From an uncultured archaeon (lineage in GTDB: Archaea > Nanobdellota > Nanobdellia > Pacearchaeales > GW2011-AR1), in contig CABMGE010000022.1 in the NCBI GenBank assembly GCA_902385625.1, positions 1 through 52,917 of the forward strand: 52,917 bases of DNA, written 5' to 3'. Both the position numbers and the translations under genes were made by a program. How positions within the stretch are numbered: position 1 is the first letter of the stretch; every line of letters starts with the position of its first letter. The notes beneath the pieces are model-generated. The model had not been told where the DNA came from, searched no databases, and saw nothing but the letters and a program-made list of their open reading frames with translations. Of this stretch, positions 8,776-16,921 are shown piece after piece.

Positions 8776-9516
8776 ATGGCAAAAAAGAAGACAAAAGAGA
8801 AAATTAAAAATTCAGAGGCAGAACCTGTTCTTAAAGATAATACTCGAAAGAAACAGAATAAACAGGTTATGATTTCAGTAATTCTTATGATTGCAGTAAT
8901 TGTAATTATTGTCGCAATACCTATTGTTTATAAAACTTTTTTTAATAAATTTACATATACTAATCTTGAATTTGAGAAAACAAAACTTGGACAGTTAAAT
9001 TTCTATTCTACAAAAATCCCCATAGTTGAAAAGGCTCCGCCAGAAGGCCATTTAATAACTCCAAAAGAAGTTTCAAGTTATTATTCAATTAACTTCAGGA
9101 ATGATCCCAGAAAATTAGAATACATACCTGTGAATATTACTCTTAAAAACTCAACTCAGATGGATTTTATAAAAGTTAATACTGCGTATATATCCCTTGA
9201 TCCGAATATGAAAAGATGCGACGACAACTCTGTTGCATTGGTTAATTTTGCAGGATTTTTAAGAGATATTGTTGGACTTAAATTAAGATCTGCTGTTTCT
9301 GATGAAAATGCCTCAAGAGAACTCCAGATAACTTATATTACCTGCGAGAAAAATCCACTTAACACAGTTATAAATCTAAGAAGCGGAAATGAAACTAAAA
9401 TAGAAAAAACAGGGAAGAATTGTTATGTACTTACTTTCAAAGATTGTGAAGTGACCCAGGTAACAGAAAAATTTGATTTGGCAGTTCTTGAAGGATATAT
9501 GAAATATTTTGAATAA
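8776..9516 (+). CDS. Single-TM extracytoplasmic protein, function unknown
   Basis: 246 aa. Lys-rich cytoplasmic N-terminus (MAKKKTKEKIK), transmembrane helix at about residues 31-55, then an outside domain starting FTYTNLEFEKT with three Cys. A TATA-like AATATTTAAAA lies about 30 bp before the ATG, so it can be transcribed on its own. The domain order resembles the preceding gene product (a 'TYxxxxF' strand just after the helix). The gene sits between the S-layer and archaeosortase genes, suggesting an envelope role; the exact function is unknown. Confidence 0.6.
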   Translation: MAKKKTKEKIKNSEAEPVLKDNTRKKQNKQVMISVILMIAVIVIIVAIPIVYKTFFNKFTYTNLEFEKTKLGQLNFYSTKIPIVEKAPPEGHLITPKEVSSYYSINFRNDPRKLEYIPVNITLKNSTQMDFIKVNTAYISLDPNMKRCDDNSVALVNFAGFLRDIVGLKLRSAVSDENASRELQITYITCEKNPLNTVINLRSGNETKIEKTGKNCYVLTFKDCEVTQVTEKFDLAVLEGYMKYFE

Positions 9517-9542
9517 TTATGCCAAAACCTACAGCTAATTAT

Positions 9543-10184
9543 TTATTTTAGAAGATATCTAAAAATCTTTTTTCCAAACTGATATTTCTCCTCGATTAAA
9601 ACCATTATATATCCGATCAAATAACCCAGTGCTGCCCCAAATAAAACATCTGAAAGATAATGAACTCCAAAATATACCCTTGAAAATGCTGCAAGAACTG
9701 CAAATAAAATCCAGATATATTTAAATTTTTTAAATTCTTTGTCGAGTATTGGAACTGCTGAAAAAACAATCATTGCATGCATTGATGGAAATGAAAAGTC
9801 CCAAACATTAAAGCTGTTTTTCATAAAATCAAATAGAATAACTAGGACTGAAACTGTTCCGGTTTCAAAAGGTCTTTGCCTATGAATGACTATTTTTATA
9901 AGAAAACTTATTATTGAAGAAAGTATTCCTGAAAGGAGTAATGGAATTATCCACCTTTTTTTATTCTCCTCCCATAAAAATAAAGCAGTTAGAAAGAAGA
10001 AAATAATAAACATGCTGCTTCCGAGGGTAAAACCTAAAAAAATATTATCAAAAAAAGAACTTCTTTGGCTTTCGACGAACTTGATTATTTGATTATCAAA
10101 TAAAAAAGACAATAATGCAAGAATCAATAAAATCCCTATAATAAGGGCTGATTTAATAGTTTCCTTTTTCATTTTTTTACTCAA
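9543..10184 (-). CDS. PAP2-family membrane phosphatase
   Basis: 213 aa with about six transmembrane helices. All three PAP2 motifs are present: K-x6-RP (K97, R104, P105), PSMH (133-136) and SR-x5-H-x3-D (S168, R169, H175, D179). His175 would form the phospho-intermediate. Such enzymes remove phosphate from lipid phosphates such as isoprenoid pyrophosphates, so recycling of polyprenyl carriers for glycosylation is a reasonable guess. It is divergent from the archaeosortase across 67 bp with a shared palindromic TATA region. Confidence 0.85.
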   Translation of the reverse strand: MSKKMKKETIKSALIIGILLILALLSFLFDNQIIKFVESQRSSFFDNIFLGFTLGSSMFIIFFFLTALFLWEENKKRWIIPLLLSGILSSIISFLIKIVIHRQRPFETGTVSVLVILFDFMKNSFNVWDFSFPSMHAMIVFSAVPILDKEFKKFKYIWILFAVLAAFSRVYFGVHYLSDVLFGAALGYLIGYIMVLIEEKYQFGKKIFRYLLK

Positions 10185-10219
10185 ATACAGGTTATTAGTT
10201 CTTTTATTTTAGAACAATT

Positions 10220-10235
10220 AGATATTTAAATATCT
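10220..10235. promoter_or_regulatory. Palindromic bidirectional TATA region
   Basis: AGATATTTAAATATCT is a perfect 16-bp palindrome between the divergent PAP2 and archaeosortase genes and reads as a TATA box on both strands. It ends 16 bp before the archaeosortase ATG, which suggests a leaderless mRNA in that direction. Confidence 0.5.
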
Positions 10236-10251
10236 TGCACCTAACCTAAAT

Positions 10252-10827
10252 ATGAAAAAGAGGGTTAAAAGAAGTAAATCAGTAAAATATAATAAAAAGA
10301 ATTCTGAAGAAATCTTTTTTATTCCGATTAGATATCTAATTCTATTCTTCTTAACTCTTTTTGTACCAGTCATATATTGGATATTTACGCCTCTTACAAT
10401 ATATTCTGTAGTAGGAGTTCTTAAGATATTTTATGATACATCAGTTTCAGGAAATGTTATAACAATAAATCCTGATACAGTGATTAGAATAATTCCTGCA
10501 TGTGTTGCAGGATCTGCTTATCTTTTATTACTTATAATAAATTTGGCAGTTCCAATGAGTGCTAAGAAAAGAGTTTACTCGATACTTTTATCTTTTTTAT
10601 TATTGCTAGTAATTAATATACTTAGAATTTTGCTGCTTTCAGTTTTGTATTATTATGACTTTGCTTATTTTAATTTAACACATGTTATTTTTTGGTATGT
10701 TTTAAGCACGATCTTTGTAATTGGGATTTGGCTTTCAATTGTAAAAATATTTTCAATAAAAGAAATACCTATTTATTCAGACTTCAAAGAGATTTACAAA
10801 ATAAGTAAAAGATTTGGAAAAAAATAA
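10252..10827 (+). CDS. Archaeosortase/exosortase-family protein
   Basis: 191 aa, multi-spanning (about five to six helices). The exosortase/archaeosortase catalytic pattern is present: Cys84 in PACVAGSAY, Arg125 in NILRI, and His144 in LTHVIFW. These polytopic transpeptidases cleave C-terminal sorting signals and move proteins to a lipid anchor. The small size fits the short versions seen in DPANN genomes. The start at 10252 follows a palindromic TATA by 16 bp. Its convergent neighbour is a surface protein with a C-terminal helix and basic tail, a possible but unproven substrate. Confidence 0.8.
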   Translation: MKKRVKRSKSVKYNKKNSEEIFFIPIRYLILFFLTLFVPVIYWIFTPLTIYSVVGVLKIFYDTSVSGNVITINPDTVIRIIPACVAGSAYLLLLIINLAVPMSAKKRVYSILLSFLLLLVINILRILLLSVLYYYDFAYFNLTHVIFWYVLSTIFVIGIWLSIVKIFSIKEIPIYSDFKEIYKISKRFGKK

Positions 10828-10848
10828 AAATTAATTCAATTCAATAAA

Positions 10849-12570
10849 TTATTGATATTCCTTTGAAGGAGAAGAAACCATTCTTCTTATTACAACAATT
10901 ATTGCTATAATTAATACAAGGTTAACAAGTACTATTACGTAGATGAACCAGTTATTCTTGAAGTGGTTAACTACTGATTGATAGTCTGTTCCTGAAGATT
11001 TTGAAGCTATTGAAAGTGATACTTTTTGTTCAACTGCTTTATCTCCAGCAGCTCCATACGCAGCCCTTATTGTGAATTCTTTGTCTCCTTGTGCTGCATT
11101 GTCTACATTAAGCACTATGCTTGCATCTTTTGATTGTCCTGGAGCAAGTGTTACAGTCTGAGGGTCTATTGAAACTAGACTTGACCATGCACTATTTCCA
11201 TATACAGATAAAGCATAAGTATTATCAGTTGTTCCAAGATTTTTTAGAGTTGTATGTACTATAACTTGATTTCCTGCAATTGCTTCAGGTGTTTGTGGAT
11301 CTAGTTCAGCTGATATTTTTAATTGAGCAGTAGGTGTTGTTGATGCAGCATTTTGACAATTTCCTGAAATCTTAATTGTTTTTAAGAATTTCTTGTTTGA
11401 AATTTCATTATATTTATTAGTATCGCTGTCATAATCATAATATGTTCTGAATTCTAAATCATAAGATTTTTCAGCAACTTTTGCTGGAACTGCGAAGCTA
11501 AAATCAACATTGTATGAATCTCCCTGGTTAATATCCTGTTGTACTACCTGGCTAAGATCAACTCCTAAATCTTTGTTGTATAAAGTTACTTTAAATTGAT
11601 CTGGATAATCTGTATCGCCTATGTTTACTACATCAGCAGAAACTTGAACTGTGTCTCCACATTGAGCTGTTTCTTCAGGTGATGAAAGTATGTTATCTAC
11701 AACAACTTGTTTGTCTGAATCAGGTTCTCTTGTTCCTGTTACAGTTTTATAATATCCTTGACCATCATCAAGGTCTGAAGAGTATGATGTACAAATATCA
11801 GCTTCTTTTCCACTTTTGTAAGTTTTTATTACAAGGTGGTAAGTATCTTCTTTAAAGTCAGTTGGTATTTTGAATGTGAATTCAGCTGTTTTTTCCTTTC
11901 CACTGTTAATAGTGCTTAAGCTTATTTTCTTATCAGTTAATTGATCAAGATTTGATACGATGTTTTTTCCATCTGAATTAATTAATCCCATTTCAACATA
12001 AGTACTGCTTACTTTGTCATCTCCAACATTTTCAACTTTTACTTTTACAGATATAGTATCTAAAGGAGTCCATTCAGTATCATCTCCATCATTATTTCTT
12101 ATATCTACACTTGATATTGATAAGTTGTTTGATCCAGTTTCTCCTGATTTACAGAATGTGCTTATGAACTTAACTGGAACACTTAATGTAGAATTATTAG
12201 TTGAGTTTCCTACTTGGCTTGCTACTAAAACTATATTTTTTGAATATTGTCCGATTACAAAATTAGTTGTATCTCCAGTATAAGCAAGATTAATAGGAGC
12301 TGTAGTTTGACCTGTTACAAGACCATTGTAAACAATAGGTGAAGATGTTGTTACAGTAATAGTATGGCTTTTTCCATCATCAAAAACTAAAGGAAGAGCA
12401 GTAAGCTGTACATTTACAGATTCACTACCTTGATTAGTAATTGTAAAATTAGTTAGAGTTCTTGATTTTGTTAAATCAGCAGGCGTTGTTGAAGTTATTG
12501 TAACTGCACTTACCACTGCTAAAGTCAAGATTGTCGTCAATAAAAACAATGATATTATTTTTGATTTCAT
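10849..12570 (-). CDS. Large secreted surface protein with CARDB/COG1361-like repeats
   Basis: 573 aa. Signal peptide of about 22 residues ending AVVSA. Several immunoglobulin-like beta modules follow with the 'v..nvGd' and 'vknlGttdn' signature of CARDB/COG1361 S-layer-type domains: about residues 25-135, 150-290, 295-400 and 415-520. A C-terminal transmembrane helix (about 540-563) ends with RR and a short polar tail. This is a stalk-like envelope protein anchored in the membrane. Gene order with archaeosortase and PAP2 suggests shared surface biogenesis. No PGF- or PEF-type sorting motif is seen before the helix. Confidence 0.75.
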   Translation of the reverse strand: MKSKIISLFLLTTILTLAVVSAVTITSTTPADLTKSRTLTNFTITNQGSESVNVQLTALPLVFDDGKSHTITVTTSSPIVYNGLVTGQTTAPINLAYTGDTTNFVIGQYSKNIVLVASQVGNSTNNSTLSVPVKFISTFCKSGETGSNNLSISSVDIRNNDGDDTEWTPLDTISVKVKVENVGDDKVSSTYVEMGLINSDGKNIVSNLDQLTDKKISLSTINSGKEKTAEFTFKIPTDFKEDTYHLVIKTYKSGKEADICTSYSSDLDDGQGYYKTVTGTREPDSDKQVVVDNILSSPEETAQCGDTVQVSADVVNIGDTDYPDQFKVTLYNKDLGVDLSQVVQQDINQGDSYNVDFSFAVPAKVAEKSYDLEFRTYYDYDSDTNKYNEISNKKFLKTIKISGNCQNAASTTPTAQLKISAELDPQTPEAIAGNQVIVHTTLKNLGTTDNTYALSVYGNSAWSSLVSIDPQTVTLAPGQSKDASIVLNVDNAAQGDKEFTIRAAYGAAGDKAVEQKVSLSIASKSSGTDYQSVVNHFKNNWFIYVIVLVNLVLIIAIIVVIRRMVSSPSKEYQ

Positions 12571-12707
12571 TTTGTTATAATTTTGGAGTTATAACACCTT
12601 TATAAACATTTCTATTTTGAAAAATATATATTATTTTAATAAAAACTACTCGCTATCAGTAATAAAAAGCTTTATAATGGAGTTTTTTCTAGTATATAAA
12701 AGGAGTT

Positions 12708-12717
12708 AAAAGGAGGT
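12708..12717 (+). promoter_or_regulatory. Strong Shine-Dalgarno before small membrane protein
   Basis: AAAAGGAGGT ends 4 bases before the ATG at 12722. A TATA-like TTTATAATGG lies at 12671-12680. Together with the S-layer gene this is one of the two strongest ribosome binding sites in the window. Confidence 0.7.
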
Positions 12718-12721
12718 TATC

Positions 12722-13084
12722 ATGAAATCTAAAGGAAGAGTTTTGGGTGCATGGGCTTTTTTAATAGGAGTCATACTTGCAATTGTACTAGGAGTATTTG
12801 GTACAAATAGCTGGATTCTTGCATTACTTGTAATTGCTGGAATACTTGTAGGACTCTTGAATGTAACAGATGAAGAATCTTCAGGCTTTTTACTTGCTGG
12901 AGTTTCTCTAGTATTAGTATCTTGGCTTGGACAGGATTCGTTATCTGCTTTTGCAACTGTTTCAATAGGATCGTTACAAATAGGGTCAATGCTTATTGGA
13001 ATACTAAGTGCTTTGTTAATCTTATTTGTTCCTGCTACAATAATTGTTGCATTAAAGTCTGTATTTGATTTAGCAAAGAACTAA
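12722..13084 (+). CDS. Small four-helix membrane protein
   Basis: 120 aa, almost entirely hydrophobic with four predicted transmembrane helices (about 8-28, 30-47, 55-73 and 82-112) and few charged residues. It has its own TATA, a very strong ribosome binding site and a T-rich terminator, so it is probably abundant. No enzymatic motif is visible. It sits next to surface genes, so a structural membrane or envelope role is plausible. Not recognised as a named family. Confidence 0.7.
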   Translation: MKSKGRVLGAWAFLIGVILAIVLGVFGTNSWILALLVIAGILVGLLNVTDEESSGFLLAGVSLVLVSWLGQDSLSAFATVSIGSLQIGSMLIGILSALLILFVPATIIVALKSVFDLAKN

Positions 13085-13090
13085 ATTTAA

Positions 13091-13125
13091 TTTGTTTTTT
13101 TCTTTTTTTTATTTATATTTATATA
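13091..13125 (+). terminator. T-rich terminator
   Basis: T tracts begin about 8 bp after the stop of the four-helix membrane protein gene, like the terminator of the S-layer gene. Confidence 0.6.
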
Positions 13126-13141
13126 GAATTATTTTGAAAGA

Positions 13142-13339
13142 CTAATAGAAATCATTCTTCTTTCTTTCAATTAAAATCCCTATTATATATAGGAGTATAA
13201 TTATTCCAAGTATAAATGAGGAACCATATCCTATATTATACAAGTGATTTATTGCAGCATAAATGCTTGCGATAAAGGAAAATAAGACAAGTAAAAGCAA
13301 AGGGGTTTTTAGTATAATTGAGAGTATCTTCTTTTTCAT
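13142..13339 (-). CDS. Small two-helix membrane protein
   Basis: 65 aa with two hydrophobic helices (about 9-29 and 38-58), a Lys-rich N-terminus and a charged RKKNDFY tail. It lies 21 bp upstream of the Dph2-like gene's stop codon on the same strand, with no overlap. The coding call is supported by topology and spacing only. Function unknown. Confidence 0.5.
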   Translation of the reverse strand: MKKKILSIILKTPLLLLVLFSFIASIYAAINHLYNIGYGSSFILGIIILLYIIGILIERKKNDFY

Positions 13340-13360
13340 GATATTTCATAGTAAATAGAA

Positions 13361-13984
13361 CTATTTAAAGCTAATTTCAGAATAATTAATTATATTTGGA
13401 CTGTCGTATGAAAGTCCTTGGCATGCAGTGTTCACCCAGGAGTCGATATTAAAGTTTTCAAACTGATTTAGATCTATATTATTTGATAGAAAAATAAATG
13501 CATTTTTTCCTTGCTTTTTTAATTTCTGCTTTAAACTAGTGGCAAGAGCTATGTTTTCCTGACCTGGCTTTGTTGAAACCAGGATTCCAATGTTATCTGC
13601 ACTAAGAAACTTAACTAATGCTGCTTTTCTTTTTGATCTTAAAGAATCAACCTCATTTTCAGTAATTTTTGTTATCTTATTATTATCCAGAACATAGACC
13701 TCTGGAGCCTGCAAATAAAGATTTATTGCATGAAACCTTCCTTCGCCTATTAAAAGAACAGGATCTTTTGTACTAATCTTAGAACAGCCCAGGACTTGGC
13801 CAAAACCAGATATCTTAATGTTACTTGACTCTAACTGCTTCTTTATTATAACTGCTAAATCTTTATACTGAATAGAATAGGCAAGAAAAATCTTATTTGG
13901 AAGTTTTGCAATTTCTTCTTTTGAAAGATTAATATCCAGGTTTCTCAGCTTAGATTCTATGTATAAAACTTTGATAGATTTCAT
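13361..13984 (-). CDS. Dph2-like diphthamide synthesis protein lacking the first domain
   Basis: 207 aa. Residues 60-85 (GQVLGCSK then DPVLLIGEGRFHA) match the central block of archaeal Dph2, with Cys67 at the second [4Fe-4S] ligand position, and NTACQG near the end places Cys188 at the third. Archaeal Dph2 is usually about 340 aa and has an earlier domain with the first Cys ligand; that domain is absent, and no matching frame precedes the ATG at 13984. Dph2 is a non-canonical radical SAM enzyme that modifies a His of EF2. The protein may work with another Dph partner or have lost the reaction. Confidence 0.75.
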   Translation of the reverse strand: MKSIKVLYIESKLRNLDINLSKEEIAKLPNKIFLAYSIQYKDLAVIIKKQLESSNIKISGFGQVLGCSKISTKDPVLLIGEGRFHAINLYLQAPEVYVLDNNKITKITENEVDSLRSKRKAALVKFLSADNIGILVSTKPGQENIALATSLKQKLKKQGKNAFIFLSNNIDLNQFENFNIDSWVNTACQGLSYDSPNIINYSEISFK

Positions 13985-14025
13985 AGAACTATTATAAAAT
14001 AAGGATTAATAAAACTATTTGATAA

Positions 14026-14415
14026 TTATTCGCCCATTAAATCTCTATCTCTTGTTGGTGGCGCAGGTCTTTCAGGAGATTTATGTATCTCTGCAAAAGA
14101 AGGTGTAACTATTATTATATTTTCACCAAATCCTGCAATGCTTCCTTCAAGCGCATCAGTTGTCTTTTTTATCTTAGAAATTGCTCTTTTTAATTCAATT
14201 ACATCTTTTGATCTTAATGGTTTTATATCAATTATTGCTATTGTATAACCTTCTCTTAGTGAGTTTAGTACAGGAGTGATGTCTTCAAAGCTCTTTAAAA
14301 CAAAAGGTCTTACAAGGATTTTTGATTTTTTAATTTCTTTACCTAAATCAATCTCAATGTATTCTGGCTCTTCACCGCCTCCTCCTAACGCTCTTTTTAT
14401 TTTATCAAACACCAT
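14026..14415 (-). CDS. sepF: SepF-like cell division protein
   Basis: 129 aa. An N-terminal amphipathic helix (MVFDKIKRALGG) would bind the membrane, followed by an acidic linker and the SepF core (about 30-110), with VRPFVLKSFEDI and an FGENIIIVTP strand near its end. Archaeal SepF tethers FtsZ to the membrane at the division site. FtsZ is encoded about 4 kb away on the same strand (18440-19531), consistent with FtsZ-based division. The C-terminal tail is short and polar. Confidence 0.88.
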   Translation of the reverse strand: MVFDKIKRALGGGGEEPEYIEIDLGKEIKKSKILVRPFVLKSFEDITPVLNSLREGYTIAIIDIKPLRSKDVIELKRAISKIKKTTDALEGSIAGFGENIIIVTPSFAEIHKSPERPAPPTRDRDLMGE

Positions 14416-14661
14416 GACTAAAAATTAATTTATGTACTTTATAAACATTTCTATGCTAGAATATAATCAGTAAATTTACCAACGATAAAACAGTTATTTT
14501 ATCTTTTTTAGAAGTTCTTCTCTTTGACTTGTATTGTTATTTTTATTTACTTCCTCAAATTAGTAAATATGTAAAGTAAAATAAGACAAGAATTAATTTA
14601 AATTTCCAAGAACAATTAATAACTTAAGACAGAATAAATACCGAGTAACTTTATCTTAGAA
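14416..14661. other. Intergenic, no gene seen
   Basis: About 245 bp of AT-rich sequence between sepF and prefoldin. It presumably contains the sepF promoter. I see no RNA gene or convincing small frame. Confidence 0.5.
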
Positions 14662-14991
14662 CTACTTTATTTTTTTCATAACTTCTTCTTTTAATTTTTC
14701 CAGTTGCTCTGATAATTGGGACTCTTGTTTTTCTATTGATTTAAGTCTTAAAGAAAGAAGATCTTTTTTTTGTTTTAGTTCTTTTTCAGTTTTTTCTTTT
14801 GATGTCTTTATCATTATATTTCCGATTAATTTAAAAATATCTTCCTTTGCTTCAGATATTTCAGAAAGAGCATTTTCAGTCTCGGTTAATTCCATTTGAA
14901 AAGCCTGTTTTTGCATTAAAATTCCGTGGAGATTTTGTTCGTAAACTTGAAGTTCCTGAATTTTTTCCTGAGTTTCTTTATCAATATCCAT
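14662..14991 (-). CDS. pfdB: Prefoldin beta subunit
   Basis: 109 aa, nearly all heptad-patterned: an N-terminal coiled-coil helix starting TQEKIQELQVYEQNLH, a short middle region, and a C-terminal coiled-coil helix ending KEEVMKKIK. This is the archaeal beta prefoldin layout; prefoldin captures unfolded proteins and hands them to the chaperonin. It follows rpoP and eL43 on the same strand, matching the conserved archaeal order rpl37ae-rpoP-pfdB. No Pcc1 gene lies between them here. Confidence 0.85.
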   Translation of the reverse strand: MDIDKETQEKIQELQVYEQNLHGILMQKQAFQMELTETENALSEISEAKEDIFKLIGNIMIKTSKEKTEKELKQKKDLLSLRLKSIEKQESQLSEQLEKLKEEVMKKIK

Positions 14992-15006
14992 TTTAATTAA
15001 GTAGAA

Positions 15007-15144
15007 TTAAACTGCTTTAATCCTTGCAACAGTAGTTCTTGGTTTATAGAATATCTTAGAACCGCATCCAGGGCATAGAAATCTTTTTTCAAGCAGGTTG
15101 CTTGTTATTTTTTTTCCGCATTTAAAACATTTGTATGTTGCCAT
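15007..15144 (-). CDS. rpoP: DNA-directed RNA polymerase subunit P
   Basis: 45 aa, starting MATYKCFKCGKK. One zinc ribbon is formed by Cys6, Cys9, Cys24 and Cys27 (CFKC and CPGC), followed by the basic tail FYKPRTTVARIKAV, which matches RpoP/Rpb12. It is a small structural subunit bridging parts of archaeal RNA polymerase. The start lies 1 bp after the stop of the upstream eL43 gene, and the prefoldin gene follows 15 bp downstream, so all three are probably co-transcribed. Confidence 0.9.
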   Translation of the reverse strand: MATYKCFKCGKKITSNLLEKRFLCPGCGSKIFYKPRTTVARIKAV

Positions 15145-15145
15145 T

Positions 15146-15397
15146 CTATTTATTATTTTTAGGATTATTTAAATTTACCTCTTCTTTTTTTGGAAGATAA
15201 TAAGTGTGTGAAGCAAACTTTTTATTACAGCCCTTACAGTACCAAATTCCCTTTGAAACTCTTTTTGCAACTTTATTGCAAAAGATGCAATTTTGTTTTT
15301 TTCTCTGAATAGATTCTATCTCGGTGATTTTAAGTCTGACACTTCTTCCATATCTTGCATTGAATCTTCCTGCTGCTTTTACTTTTTTTGTTTTCAT
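15146..15397 (-). CDS. rpl37ae: Ribosomal protein eL43 (L37Ae)
   Basis: 83 aa. Basic N-terminus with GRFNARYGRSVR, then a zinc ribbon with Cys37, Cys40, Cys54 and Cys57 (CIFC and CKGC), then the conserved KKFASHTYYL tail. This is the large-subunit protein eL43. It is the first gene of the eL43-rpoP-pfdB unit. The C-terminal NNPKNNK extension is short and probably unstructured. tRNA-Pro lies directly upstream on the same strand. Confidence 0.93.
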   Translation of the reverse strand: MKTKKVKAAGRFNARYGRSVRLKITEIESIQRKKQNCIFCNKVAKRVSKGIWYCKGCNKKFASHTYYLPKKEEVNLNNPKNNK

Positions 15398-15426
15398 TTT
15401 TTATTTTGTATTTTTAGATTATAAAC

Positions 15427-15499
15427 TGGGGATGCTGGGATTTGAACCCAGATCGCAAAGTCCCAAACCTTGAATGTTACCAGGTTGCACCACATCCCC
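15427..15499 (-). tRNA. tRNA-Pro (UGG)
   Basis: Read on the minus strand, the acceptor arms GGGGATG and CATCCCC pair perfectly. The anticodon stem CAAGG/CTTTG encloses the loop TTTGGGA, giving anticodon UGG. The T arm contains GGTTCAAATCC and the D loop has GG. The discriminator base is A. CCA is not encoded and no intron is seen. Confidence 0.93.
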
Positions 15500-15540
15500 T
15501 TGATTTTAATAAATTCAAGGGATTTATAAACCTAATCAAA

Positions 15541-16272
15541 TTATTTTTTCTTTTCAGCTGCAGGTTTTGCTGCTGCTGTTGGTTTAGACGCTGATCCTGC
15601 TCCGGCTTTTGCACCTTCTGTCTTTGGTGCTGCGGCTGCTGCTCCTGCTGCAGGTGCTGCTGCGGTTGCCGCTGCTTTTGCTGCTTCTGCTTCTTCAGCA
15701 GCTTTCTTGGCTTGCTCTGCTTTCATATCCTGAGCTGTCTTTACTTTCTTATAATAATCTTCAAGTCTATTTCTCTTGTCAGTTGTTGTTTCAGATAATT
15801 TTTGATTTATTTCCTTGTCGAATTTTCCATTTACAACATCTTCCATTAATTCATTAGGTTCTTTATCTTCTACAAGTATTCCCATTGCTGCACAGGTTCC
15901 AAGTATTGATTTAACAGCAGACTTGAATTCCTTTTCAAGCATATTTGAATGTTTTATTTTTGCAACCTTGATAATATCCTCGATAGAAGCATTTCCAACT
16001 TTTATTTCTTTTATTTTAGCTGAACCTTTTTCAAGTTTTAATTCTTTTCTTATTAATTCTGATGCAGGAGGTGAAAATACCTTAATATGAAATTCCTTTG
16101 TTTTTTTATCAACGTCAAGTTCGACAGGAACCTTCATTCCCTTGAATTCTTTTGTTGAACTGTTTACGTCAGAAATAACTTTTCCCATATTGATTCCCAT
16201 TGGCCCAAGTTGCTGAGCTATTGCTGGACCTGGTTTCATGTCTCCTCCTTCAATCAATAATTTAATAATCAT
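15541..16272 (-). CDS. rpl11: Ribosomal protein uL11 with long Ala/Lys-rich C-terminal extension
   Basis: 243 aa. The first about 160 residues are a full uL11: GGDMKPGPAIAQQLGP with the proline-rich N-terminal switch, then an RNA-binding C-terminal domain with GTCAAMGI. uL11 binds the GTPase-associated region of 23S rRNA. An extension of about 80 residues follows, first charged (RNRLEDYYKK), then very Ala-rich with Pro and Lys, ending AAEKKK; normal uL11 ends before this. The tail resembles the hinge of L12 proteins in composition. Its first 11 bp overlap the end of spt5, so the two are translationally coupled. Confidence 0.93.
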   Translation of the reverse strand: MIIKLLIEGGDMKPGPAIAQQLGPMGINMGKVISDVNSSTKEFKGMKVPVELDVDKKTKEFHIKVFSPPASELIRKELKLEKGSAKIKEIKVGNASIEDIIKVAKIKHSNMLEKEFKSAVKSILGTCAAMGILVEDKEPNELMEDVVNGKFDKEINQKLSETTTDKRNRLEDYYKKVKTAQDMKAEQAKKAAEEAEAAKAAATAAAPAAGAAAAAPKTEGAKAGAGSASKPTAAAKPAAEKKK

Positions 16273-16828
16273 CTGGTATTAATCCGCCTCTTGGTTCATC
16301 ATAATCTTTATTTATTTTTAACTCATCATCAGATTCTTCCTTTTTAATGTTTTCGTTTTCTGATTCTTCTCCATTTTCTCCAGGTTCTCCTTTTTCTCTT
16401 CTTATTACCTTGATGTTATCAAGTTTAACAGTAACTGGAATTGGAACAACTGCAGCAAGAAGAGTTACAACTGCTTCTCCCTTTGGTTTATCAATACGAA
16501 TAACTTTTGCTTTTTCTTTCTTGAAAGGTTCTCCAATAATTTCCACTATGTCCCCTTTCTCGATATTAATCTCTTCAAGAACAGGCTCTATCATATTTTT
16601 TATTTCAGAATAATCCACAGTTTTTCCAATAATTCCCTTTACATAAGGAAGATTATAAGCTGCCTCTTCTGCTGACTCTCTGTCTTCTGCTTCAAGGAAA
16701 ATATAACCTCGAAGTCCATGAGGCCTTGCAAGTGCATAAACATTAAGATTATGTTTGTGAACTTTTGCAGAGATCATCTCAAGAGCTCTATCTTCTTTGT
16801 TTGTTGTTACTTTTATTATAAATATCAT
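16262..16828 (-). CDS. spt5: Transcription elongation factor Spt5 (NusG)
   Basis: 188 aa. NGN domain at about 1-85 with ALARPHGLRGYIFLEAE, then a KOW domain (about 90-145) with IEKGDIVEIIGEPFKKEKAKV, and an acidic tail rich in Glu, Asp and Asn. Archaeal Spt5 pairs with Spt4 and clamps RNA polymerase for processivity. It overlaps uL11 by 11 bp, the classic spt5-rpl11 pair. SecE, often upstream of spt5, is encoded about 1 kb away at 17642-17815, separated by an inserted gene. The upstream region has an ATT repeat that may act as TATA. Confidence 0.92.
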   Translation of the reverse strand: MIFIIKVTTNKEDRALEMISAKVHKHNLNVYALARPHGLRGYIFLEAEDRESAEEAAYNLPYVKGIIGKTVDYSEIKNMIEPVLEEINIEKGDIVEIIGEPFKKEKAKVIRIDKPKGEAVVTLLAAVVPIPVTVKLDNIKVIRREKGEPGENGEESENENIKKEESDDELKINKDYDEPRGGLIPDDY

Positions 16829-16921
16829 TTTTCTTTATTATTATTATTATTATTATAGGGAGTGTAGATTTTTATATCTAAGCCCAACTAGCTCTTAAGT
16901 ATCTAAGAACTAGACAAAAAT

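Noticed and set aside
15815..16090. Plus-strand frame inside rpl11
   Set aside because: Antisense shadow of a well-supported ribosomal protein gene.
16835..16857. ATT microsatellite near spt5
   Set aside because: Simple AT-rich repeat, likely part of the promoter; not a distinct element.
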